Assembly: GCA_964347035.1 (NCBI GenBank)
Contig: CAYFXE010000018.1
Coordinates: 1 to 63,553, forward strand
DNA: 63,553 nucleotides
From: CAYFXE01 sp964347035
GTDB lineage: Bacteria; Acidobacteriota; Aminicenantia; Aminicenantales; Aminicenantaceae
Direction: 5' to 3'
The notes under the pieces: model-generated
What the model was told of the DNA's origin: nothing
The model's database searches: none
Seen by the model: only the letters and a program-made list of their open reading frames with translations
Program-made: the position numbers and the translations under genes
In this document: positions 1-7,401 of the stretch, in pieces
Layout of the letters: each line of letters starts with the position of its first letter
Numbering within the stretch: position 1 is the stretch's first letter

Positions 1-44
1 TTTGGATTCGAAGTCCACCGCTCTATCCGCTGAGCTACGGGCGC
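1..44 (-). tRNA. tRNA-Arg (anticodon TCG), 3' part cut off by the window edge
   Basis: Read on the minus strand, the sequence begins GCGCCCG (acceptor 5' strand), then TA, a D arm GCTC-AGCGGATA-GAGC, and an anticodon stem-loop GTGGA-CTTCGAA-TCCAA. The loop places TCG at positions 34-36, so this should be an arginine tRNA reading CGA. Four of the five anticodon stem pairs form; the outermost is G-A. The variable loop, T arm and acceptor 3' strand lie left of base 1, so the fold cannot be completed here. Confidence 0.8.
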
Positions 45-179
45 ACCAATCTAAGGATCATCGACTCACAAATCCATCAGTTTGGCCTTTTTGGGGATTT
101 GTGTGCAAATTATGCCATTTATTTTACAATTATGATAACCTGAATTCAATGATTTTAGTAAGGCTGTGGAGGACATGTT

Positions 180-1505
180 ATGGAAAATAAACAAAAAACG
201 AGATTAGTGCCGTATGAGATGTTATCTCCGGGTTTTGAGGCTGTGTTTACCGGGGAAAAGTCTTCCTCTCCAGTCAAAAAGACGGAAATCATTACAACTC
301 TTACGACAGATGAGGCGGGGAATGTCATAAGAAAATGGTCTGTATTTCCATGGACATTTCCTGGCCAAGAAAAAGACTGGGATGATGAAATCATACACAT
401 CAACGAAATGCAGGCCAAACTGGGGCCTCTAGATGACAACATCCGTCAGATTCGCGCTCACATCGCAAGTCTTGTCCCGTGTGACAGCGGATTCCCAGTG
501 ACTGTTGACGAATTGCTTAGTGCCATCAGCCGCGGAAAACTGGGTGAGCCTTCATTCCGGAACGGTTGCTGGTGCCCTGGAATGTGGTGGGAACTAAAAT
601 CATCTCAACCGTATCACATAGAAAGCATGAATACTATGCACACCATATTGACAGGTTATCTTGAAGGGAAACGCAGGAGGGATTTTATCAAGGACTTTCC
701 CCACGCTGAAGGATTCATCAATCATACGTATGAATGGCTTGGACCGGGTTCAAAACTGACAGAGCTCCAGAGGCTGATGATGGAGCGGATGATGCTGATT
801 GTGAATTACTTCACCAATACAAGCGATACCATTCCCTGCACCTCATGGTTGGATGATACTCAATTACTAGAAGGCGAGAGGGCTGTTAAAAATTTGTTTG
901 AAGAAGGCGGGCAAGGAGCTGAGCTCAATACTCAGATATCAGAAAAAGCAGGCCTGCCGAAAATTCATCCGCGCTGGAATCCCAAGTTCCAGGAGACCCT
1001 TCAAACCATTGAGGACCCTCGTAAAAAGGAGCTGTACAAAACCTGTAGCGCTATCGCCTCTGGCGTGCATACGTTATCCGATTGCCATCATAACACTTTT
1101 CGGAACATCGAGGCCTGGATTCACGGTATTGGTACGGGTAGATTGGATATTCCAAGCCGTAAATCTGGAACAGAGAGAAAAAGACTCGGCCAATTGCTGT
1201 TCGGATATGTATTGGGTCTGGACAAGTGGCTGTTAGGCTTACCAATGCAGTTTTTCCTCCTGGATTTGGGACACAAAGATTTGGGATTTGATCCGAAAAA
1301 CGAAGTCCTCCGCGTCTACGCTTATCTTGGTGAAGAAAGAACTCCTGTGAAAGAATGGCTTGCTGCCTGTCTATGGCACAATCTCAGCTATAATCCCATC
1401 GATGGTAATCCTGGTGGTCTTGTTCGTCACAAGAATCTTTTCGATCTTGCTATCCATGTCGGCATCAGCATGCGTGAATGGATGGATAAGGAATTGTCTG
1501 TATAA
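180..1505 (+). CDS. Unrecognised 441-residue soluble protein
   Basis: I do not recognise this family. The frame is long and uninterrupted, with a purine-rich GGAGGA about 7 bases before the ATG, so it is very likely a real gene. There is no signal peptide and no clear membrane segment. The protein is rich in Trp, His and Cys in places: a GCWCPGMWW stretch near residue 138, a CHHN motif near 302 and, near the end, WHNLSYNPIDGNPGG followed by RHKN. Such His/Asn/Asp clusters could bind metal or a nucleotide, but that is only a guess. It stands alone, downstream of the divergent tRNA and upstream of a small membrane protein, so context gives no function. Confidence 0.7.
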   Translation: MENKQKTRLVPYEMLSPGFEAVFTGEKSSSPVKKTEIITTLTTDEAGNVIRKWSVFPWTFPGQEKDWDDEIIHINEMQAKLGPLDDNIRQIRAHIASLVPCDSGFPVTVDELLSAISRGKLGEPSFRNGCWCPGMWWELKSSQPYHIESMNTMHTILTGYLEGKRRRDFIKDFPHAEGFINHTYEWLGPGSKLTELQRLMMERMMLIVNYFTNTSDTIPCTSWLDDTQLLEGERAVKNLFEEGGQGAELNTQISEKAGLPKIHPRWNPKFQETLQTIEDPRKKELYKTCSAIASGVHTLSDCHHNTFRNIEAWIHGIGTGRLDIPSRKSGTERKRLGQLLFGYVLGLDKWLLGLPMQFFLLDLGHKDLGFDPKNEVLRVYAYLGEERTPVKEWLAACLWHNLSYNPIDGNPGGLVRHKNLFDLAIHVGISMREWMDKELSV

Positions 1506-1675
1506 AAAAGGAACATCGCTCGCTATGATGTCGACCTGATGGGAGGTTTTACCTTATTACATACATGATGAGTCTTGTTTTAAGTGTGAACACGAATGAC
1601 AAGAAGGAGGTCTGCATCATACTCATGCCCTGAATTTTTTATTGAATGGAATAGTATTTCTAATGGAGAGAAGAA

Positions 1676-1951
1676 ATGCCAAATATTTTATTAATCTTTG
1701 CCTTTGTTTTCGCGGTTTTATACGTAATCTTCTCGATGATGATTGTACACCAGCTCTCGAAGCGGGGTGTCAGAATCAACTTCTTTTTATTAAGGTTGCT
1801 CATCATAAAATACATTCATCAGTATAGACAATTAACCTTGGAAGAGACCGGTAAGATCGGCCCTTTATTTTATCCATGTATCGCATCTGTCAACATGGCA
1901 TTGGTTTTATTCATAGTCTACTTAATGTTAGAAGTGTTTCATATTTTTTAA
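1676..1951 (+). CDS. Small membrane protein, two predicted helices
   Basis: A 91-residue protein with hydrophobic segments at about residues 3-25 (LLIFAFVFAVLYVIFSMMIV) and 68-88 (VNMALVLFIVYLMLEVF), joined by a basic loop with INFFLLRLLIIKYIHQYRQ. The start has GGAGAG 7-8 bases upstream. An overlapping +1 frame opens at 1642 but has no hydrophobic plan or RBS, so I prefer this one. The family is not recognised. It lies 150 bases before the ECF sigma gene. A 12-base sequence (GATGTCGACCTG) occurs upstream of both genes, which leaves open a common regulator. Confidence 0.55.
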   Translation: MPNILLIFAFVFAVLYVIFSMMIVHQLSKRGVRINFFLLRLLIIKYIHQYRQLTLEETGKIGPLFYPCIASVNMALVLFIVYLMLEVFHIF

Positions 1952-2107
1952 TTTTTTCCGGCACTGAATGCTATTTACTGAGGAAGGGAAAAAATTAATC
2001 CCGTTCTAGCCCGCGAACCTCACATCGAGAATAAAAAAAGGGAGAACTTTAAGGCACCTCTTTTCATAGGATGTCGACCTGGAATGACTTTTTAGCGTAT
2101 ACCATAT

Positions 2108-2712
2108 ATGATGAGGCTTAAATCAGAAATGAACACAAACGACAGGCTGACTGTACTGTTGGCCCAACAGGGACATGAAACTGCCTTCCGGGAACTATAC
2201 GAGAATTATTACGAAATGATCTACCGGCTCGCCTACCGTTATTCAAAATCTCAGCAGGATGCTGAGGACATCATGCAGGAGACGTTCATCAAAGCGTTTA
2301 AAAGCATCAATAAATTTGATTTCAGCGTCAGCACTAATTTTTCAGCCTGGATTTATCAGATCGGTCTTCACTGCTCTATGGACTATCTCAGGAAAAGAAA
2401 AAGGAGAAAAGCAGATCAGATCCACTCGCTCACTGACATCTTCACTGAACCAGAAGCACAGGACTCTTCGCCTGAAAAAGCTTTCATGGCGAACCAGACA
2501 ATCTCTCAGGTGAAAAATGCTCTTTACATATTGTCGCCGAAACAGCGGATTATTTTTGATTTAAGGCATCTTCAGCATAGAACTCTCAAAGAGATTTCAG
2601 AACGATTACAGTGTAACAAAAGCACTGTCTTAAAACAGCTTCAAAGAGCGGTTTCAAAATNNNNNNNNNNAAATTAAGGAATCAACTCGAACCGCTTTGG
2701 AGGGAACAATGA
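2108..2712 (+). CDS. ECF-type RNA polymerase sigma factor (interrupted by N run)
   Basis: Extracytoplasmic-function sigma-70 factor that redirects RNA polymerase to a small regulon. Region 2 is visible (DAEDIMQETFIKAFKSI, then FSAWIYQIGLHCSMDYLRKRKR), and region 4 is a helix-turn-helix (LSPKQRIIFDLRHLQHRTLKEI followed by LQCNKSTVLKQLQRAVSK). Ten N interrupt the gene just after region 4. In the frame implied by the N count it would stop at once. In the neighbouring frame the sequence reads KLRNQLEPLWREQ then TGA, a plausible sigma C-terminus whose stop overlaps the anti-sigma ATG (ATGA). I therefore extend it to 2712 and conclude that the true gap is not 10 bases. Start is uncertain: ATG at 2108, 2111 or 2129 are all possible. 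Confidence 0.85.
2661..2670. other. Assembly gap (10 N) inside the sigma factor gene
   Basis: A run of exactly ten N. Sequence after it continues the sigma factor only in a different frame, so the real number of missing bases is probably 2 mod 3 (for example 8 or 11). The run should be read as a placeholder, not as a frameshift mutation. Confidence 0.95.
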
Positions 2713-3392
2713 ACTGCGAAGATAGCAAAAATCTGATGACCGTAAGTGTCTACGGAATGTTGACTCCATCAGAAAAGGCCCAGCTCGAAGCACATCTCCA
2801 GGAATGTTCTAGATGTGCCAGCATATACAAAAAGGTGGAAAAATTGAGTCATCCAGTAAATGAGAAAGAAGAAATTCCCCTCCCAGATAAGGAAAAATCT
2901 TGGCAAATCATTTCGGCCAAGGCTATAAAAAGGAAAAGCGGCTGGCTCGAACGCTTCATGCCGAAGAGACCCGTATTCCAGCTTTCTTATGCTCTTCTGC
3001 TTCTGGTTGTGGGATTTGCAGCCGGCTATTTTATTCATTCAGGCAGGGCAAGGAGCGCTGACATGGCTGAGCTTCGTCAGGAAGTGCTCCAGATTCGCGA
3101 GATTACAGCAGCCTCTCTGGTCCGCCAAGAATCCCTGAACTACAGACTGAGAGAAATCGGGATGGACTTTCTTCTGGCCCAGCCAGACGAAGGGCCTCTG
3201 GGATCGATTCTTCAAACATTAAGAGGAGAAACTGCTACCATCGTGGGTCCGGCCCCGACAGATGACCCTTACCTCTTTTTCAGGGATCCGGCAGTCAGGG
3301 AAGATTTCATCCAGTCCCTTTCAGAACAGACTTCCCCGTTGGTGGAAATCGCTTTGGCCTTTGCCCGCCATATAGAGAAGTCAAAATTGTAA
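2709..3392 (+). CDS. Membrane anti-sigma factor with zinc-finger (ZAS-type) domain
   Basis: Partner of the upstream ECF sigma factor. The N-terminus carries the zinc anti-sigma signature: an early Cys (MNCEDSK) and HLQECSRC, i.e. His-x3-Cys-x2-Cys. One transmembrane helix follows (ALLLLVVGFAAGYFI, about residues 96-112) and then a periplasmic part that begins with a heptad-like stretch (MAELRQEVLQIREITAASL). I choose ATG 2709 because GGAGGG lies just upstream and it overlaps the sigma stop; a TTG at 2697 is also in frame. The ligand or stress that releases sigma cannot be told from the sequence. Confidence 0.85.
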   Translation: MNCEDSKNLMTVSVYGMLTPSEKAQLEAHLQECSRCASIYKKVEKLSHPVNEKEEIPLPDKEKSWQIISAKAIKRKSGWLERFMPKRPVFQLSYALLLLVVGFAAGYFIHSGRARSADMAELRQEVLQIREITAASLVRQESLNYRLREIGMDFLLAQPDEGPLGSILQTLRGETATIVGPAPTDDPYLFFRDPAVREDFIQSLSEQTSPLVEIALAFARHIEKSKL

Positions 3393-3431
3393 ACAATTAC
3401 TTAAAATGAAAAATATGTAAAGGAGATAATC

Positions 3432-4199
3432 ATGAAAAAATTAGCTTTGATCGTCATCGTGATCTTGCTTATTGCTCTATTTTTAGGTGCAGATATTTAC
3501 ACGAAAAACATGGAACGCGTTAAAGCGTTCAAAATGATGGGGAAAAAACAACCTGAAAAGGTCGAAATCAGGGAGCGCTGGATGAGCGAGAACAAGTTTG
3601 CCCAAATCGGCAAAGACCTGAGCATTATTGTCAATTATGATAAAGAAAAGCTGTATTTCGTTATCCATCCACAAAAGACATATTTTGAATTTCCGACAGA
3701 ATTCAACAGGGAAAAACTTCTGGATCTCGTCTTGGGCCTTTCACCCAAGGCTGCTGAAGTTATCAAATCAATGAAAATAACCGATGTGAAGGTTAACCTC
3801 AAAGGCGAAACAAAAAAGATCGCCAATTGGAATTGTTCTTCGACTGATTTTGAAATGGTTTTTATGATTCCAGCCTTAAATATCATGCCGAAATTTAAAA
3901 TGAAATTATGGACGACTAAAGATCTCTCTTTTGAGTATAAGAAACAAATAAAAGTAGCGGATGAATTTTTCACAAAGTATATTCTGGGAATGATCAATAT
4001 AGATGAAGAGTCAAAAAAAGAAATGGCGAAAATGGAGACAGTCGATGGGTTTCAGATCGCTGCTGAACTCACAATCAATATATTTGGCTCCGAAATAAAC
4101 GTCGAAGCACAATGCCTTGAAGTGACAGAGAAACCCGCACCCCCGGGTATTTATTCTCCTCCCGAGGGCTACAAGAAAAAAACAATAGGTATTCCTTAA
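3432..4199 (+). CDS. DUF4412-like exported or membrane-anchored protein
   Basis: A 255-residue protein with an N-terminal hydrophobic segment (LALIVIVILLIALFLGADIY) acting as signal or anchor, then a beta-rich domain. The part ERWMSENKFAQIGKDLSII followed by NYDKEKLYFVIHPQKTYFE looks like DUF4412/lipoprotein-localisation-like proteins that report on a sensor value stored as a matrix; this is a family impression, not a search result. Start has AAAGGAGAT 6 bases upstream. It follows the sigma/anti-sigma pair by 40 bases in the same direction and may belong to their regulon. Confidence 0.65.
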   Translation: MKKLALIVIVILLIALFLGADIYTKNMERVKAFKMMGKKQPEKVEIRERWMSENKFAQIGKDLSIIVNYDKEKLYFVIHPQKTYFEFPTEFNREKLLDLVLGLSPKAAEVIKSMKITDVKVNLKGETKKIANWNCSSTDFEMVFMIPALNIMPKFKMKLWTTKDLSFEYKKQIKVADEFFTKYILGMINIDEESKKEMAKMETVDGFQIAAELTINIFGSEINVEAQCLEVTEKPAPPGIYSPPEGYKKKTIGIP

Positions 4200-4335
4200 A
4201 GTCGAATTCGATAAAGAATTTCCTCAAATCATCAAAGACATCCACATAAGAGGCATGCTTCACATAATCAATCGCCGCCATCCCGTCAGAGCACATCTTC
4301 GAGAAATACGCCTGATGTACCCCTGAATATCGGCC

Positions 4336-5457
4336 CTACTTTGAAAAGACGGTATCGAAGACTTTTCTGACTGGAACAAAAACGTAGGTATTCCTGTCTG
4401 TCAACGCACACGTAAAAACGATGATGAGATCCTTTTCTGGAATCAAGTAGAGCGTCTGACCTCCATATCCGAAGGAGGCCACATAATCGATGTCCTTCTC
4501 TCCCCGTCTCATCGAACCTGGCCACCAACAGAAGCCGTAATGATCCCTCCTGTCCGGTATCTTAATGTGCTTTTGTGTTGCCAGTTTGACCCATTCTTCG
4601 GAGATAACCTGTTTTCCTTTCCATTTCCCGTCATAGAGGAATAGCCAGCCGAATTTAGCGATATCCCTTGTTCTCAATCCAACCCCGCCGTCGGTTCCGC
4701 CGGTGCAGGGATTTCCCTTTGAATCGGTGTTCCATTGATAGGCATAGATTCCAAGGGGCTCGAATAAGTATTTCTCGGCAAACTGATCGGTCTTCAGTCC
4801 AGTGGTACTTCTTATGACAGCACTCAAAAGATGAATGCCACCAGTGTTATACAGGAATTGGGTTCCAGGGGTGACTTTGAGCGGCTTGGTCAAAACATAC
4901 TTTATCCAATCCTCGCTATCGACCATCTGGAATTCCGAGTTATGCGTATCATTGTAAGAACTACCCCACTCCATCCATTCCAGTCCGCTGGACATGGTGA
5001 GAAGATGACGGAGGGTGATGGCCCGCTTTTTTGGGTCCTTTATGATTCCAGCATACTCGGGGAGCAACGAGACAACGCTCTCATCCACACTTTTTATGAA
5101 TCCCTTGTCGATGGCGATCCCTATTAGAGTAGAGGCGACGCTCTTGGTGATAGAAGCCAGGACATGCACGCTGTTTCGCTGATGTCCCCAGAAATAGGCT
5201 TCATGGACGAGCTTGCCGTTTTTTACGAGCAGCATACTGTGGATCCCGTCGAATCGGTCATTACTCCTGATTTCCTGGGTTATCTGGGAGATTCTTTCTA
5301 TGTTGATCCCGACCTCCCTCAACGAGGCGACCTGCCATCCATCATTCAGCTTTAACGGAATCCTGTATTCATAATTTTTATCCTGCGGAAAGATTCCGGA
5401 GCTCATACCAGAGATGAGAACAATGAGGATAAATAGGATGATCATTTTTTTTGCCAT
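4336..5457 (-). CDS. Exported serine hydrolase, beta-lactamase (class C/AmpC-like) fold
   Basis: Member of the serine beta-lactamase/esterase/DD-peptidase superfamily. After a signal peptide (MAKKMIILFILIVLISGMSS) the catalytic Ser-x-x-Lys is seen as SITK in LASITKSVASTLIG, and the second motif as FLYNTGG (Tyr-x-Asn region, here YNT). A late glycine-rich stretch (FGYGGQTLYLIP) fits the third, His/Lys-Thr-Gly-like, motif. I use ATG 5457, which has GGGGGAG just upstream and starts directly at the signal peptide; an ATG at 5520 would add 21 residues of poor quality. Substrate unknown: many relatives are esterases or peptidases, not resistance enzymes. Converges with the DUF4412-like gene. Confidence 0.85.
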   Translation of the reverse strand: MAKKMIILFILIVLISGMSSGIFPQDKNYEYRIPLKLNDGWQVASLREVGINIERISQITQEIRSNDRFDGIHSMLLVKNGKLVHEAYFWGHQRNSVHVLASITKSVASTLIGIAIDKGFIKSVDESVVSLLPEYAGIIKDPKKRAITLRHLLTMSSGLEWMEWGSSYNDTHNSEFQMVDSEDWIKYVLTKPLKVTPGTQFLYNTGGIHLLSAVIRSTTGLKTDQFAEKYLFEPLGIYAYQWNTDSKGNPCTGGTDGGVGLRTRDIAKFGWLFLYDGKWKGKQVISEEWVKLATQKHIKIPDRRDHYGFCWWPGSMRRGEKDIDYVASFGYGGQTLYLIPEKDLIIVFTCALTDRNTYVFVPVRKVFDTVFSK

Positions 5458-5656
5458 ATTTCTCCCCCTATCATTAGATTTCATGACTCTATTTACATTA
5501 AAGAATACGAAAATAAACATCTTGAGTTATACATGATATGAGAACCAGATAGTGCGTTAAATGCGAACAACAATTATGTCGAGTAAGAAAGACTCGTTTC
5601 TTGAGACTCATTGCTAATCTGGTTTGAATTCATGAGGAAAATAAAGAGTGGCACTT

Positions 5657-5671
5657 TGGGGAACGTCCCCA
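5657..5671 (-). terminator. Short perfect hairpin abutting the rhomboid stop codon
   Basis: TGGGGA and TCCCCA pair around a 3-base loop immediately after the stop of the rhomboid gene on the minus strand. No U-tract follows, so termination is uncertain; it may instead be a small member of the GGGGA-tipped palindromes found elsewhere in the window. Confidence 0.3.
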
Positions 5672-7191
5672 TCAACAGTTGAGCCGTTCTTTTTCTCGCT
5701 TGAATATCTCTTTCTTACTTGATGGAATCTCTGGATGCTCAAGACAGAATTCTATGACTTTTTTTGCGATGGAAGGACTGAGCTCCAGAGCCATGTCTAC
5801 GAATTCCTGCAGGACAACCGGGGAAGAATTCAGATCGACTTCTTCAACGATGAGGACTGGAACACGTCCTGCGCCCACCNNNNNNNNNNGACTTCTTCAA
5901 GAAGTTCCTCGGCGAGTTCCTTAGCCTCTTCGGTATGACTGCGTTCGGTCAAAGACTTCAACAGCGAAAATTTATATGTATGGCTGATCACGGCCTGAGG
6001 AATCTTGGCTTTCAAGTCTAAATAATGACTCACAGCATCTTCCATCTGGTCATGTCTGATCTCGCTCTCTATCAATTTGATGAGAAATCTCGTAGACTCA
6101 TCGACGCGACCGATCCCAACACCGACATCCCATAAGGTTTCAACAACGTTTTTGCATATCGGATTTTTTCTTGCTTCACCCAGGAGAAGAGCGTAGGCTT
6201 CCTCTGCTTTTCCTGAATTTTTCTTCTGGATTGCCTCGACAACGATTCCTAAACCCTTATCGTCCGCTCGAATTTTGGCTTCAATCTTGGGGTGGATATA
6301 CTTCTCTTCCACCTTTAACCTTTTCATTCCCAAGGCGACAACCATACCGAAGACAAATCCCCAGACGTGGACCCAATGGGCCACTCCCCCGCCACCTTGA
6401 GGATTGATGGCATCAACGACACTGGCGTTGAAAATTTCAAGAAGCAGCCATAAAGGCAGCATTAACCAGGCTGGAGCCTCGAAAGTTCCTCTGAAAAAGA
6501 AGAAAATCCAGTAGAAGAAATTCATCTTCGTTTTCCAGTATCTAATAAGAAAAGCCCCCATGACACCAGCAATGGCACCGGAGGCTCCGATCAAAGGGCC
6601 GGCGAAGTTGGGATAATGCATCGCATACATCAACGCCGTTACTACTCCAGCAAACAAGTAGAAAGCCGTGTAGATCGGCCTTCCCCACAAGTCTTCGATG
6701 AACGGCCCCATTAGATAAAGGAAAAGCAAATTCCCAAGCAGATGCAACCAACCCCCGTGGATAAACATATAGGTCAGGAGAGCGGTCATCGATTGTTTGG
6801 CTGGGATGAACCCCCATTTTCTGTAGGGGAAATCATACAGAGAATTTTTGAAATTCTGGGTCAACTGATTCAACTTTTCCTGCTCACTTTTGAGATCAAG
6901 CCGGCTGGGCCGAGCAAGGCTCTGACGATAGAAACCCATCATTTGCTCCATTTTTTCACTGCCTCGATAGCCGAACATCTGATCCATAATCTCTGGATCT
7001 AGCTCAAGATATGGATGATCGAAGTAATAACGGATAAGCTCCTCCGCTGAGTTTCCTAGCTGTTTTTCGGCTTTATTCACTTCAATGGATATAAAAATAT
7101 AGAGGACGAAACAGATGGCTATTATGGCGAAGGTTACGAAGGGCAATCTTCGGACTTTATCACTCTCATGACCGATGGGGATTATGAACAT
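5672..7191 (-). CDS. Rhomboid family intramembrane serine protease with C-terminal helical extension (N run inside)
   Basis: Membrane protease that cleaves helices within the bilayer. The HGGWLHLLGNLLFLYLMG segment gives the conserved His and Asn, GASGAIAGVMGAF the catalytic Ser (GxSG), and VAHWVHVWGFVFGM the catalytic His helix. There are about six membrane segments. A large insertion (about residues 35-115) lies between TM1 and TM2. Beyond the membrane part is a soluble helical, repeat-like tail of roughly 170 residues (GKAEEAYALLLGEARKNP and similar), possibly TPR-like. Ten N at 5880-5889 break the frame; the continuation (VPVLIVEEVDLNSSPVVLQE to NC-stop at 5672) is in another frame, so I treat both parts as one gene. 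Confidence 0.88.
5880..5889. other. Assembly gap (10 N) inside the rhomboid gene
   Basis: Exactly ten N. The minus-strand frame before the run ends on a codon boundary, and the plausible continuation begins one base into a different phase, so the true gap length should be 2 mod 3, not 10. Confidence 0.95.
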
Positions 7192-7401
7192 AATGATTTC
7201 CCTATCGAATGAAATTTGGCATTTTCCCTAAATTTGATCAATCGCCTTTTGCGAGGAATCAAGGGGTTATTTTTTTTCGAAGAAGTTAAACATTTTTAAA
7301 AAAATTGCGTATTATTTAAATGAGGGCAGTAGTGCATAAACTCTGCAGCACGCATCATCTGATCAACTGCAAATTCTATTAAATTGCAAAGGGAGAAAGC
7401 G

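Noticed and set aside
4075..4296. Minus-strand frame of 73 codons downstream of the DUF4412-like gene
   Set aside because: The first 35 or so codons look protein-like, but there is no RBS, it runs into the opposite-strand gene and matches no family I know. Possibly a remnant; not enough to list.
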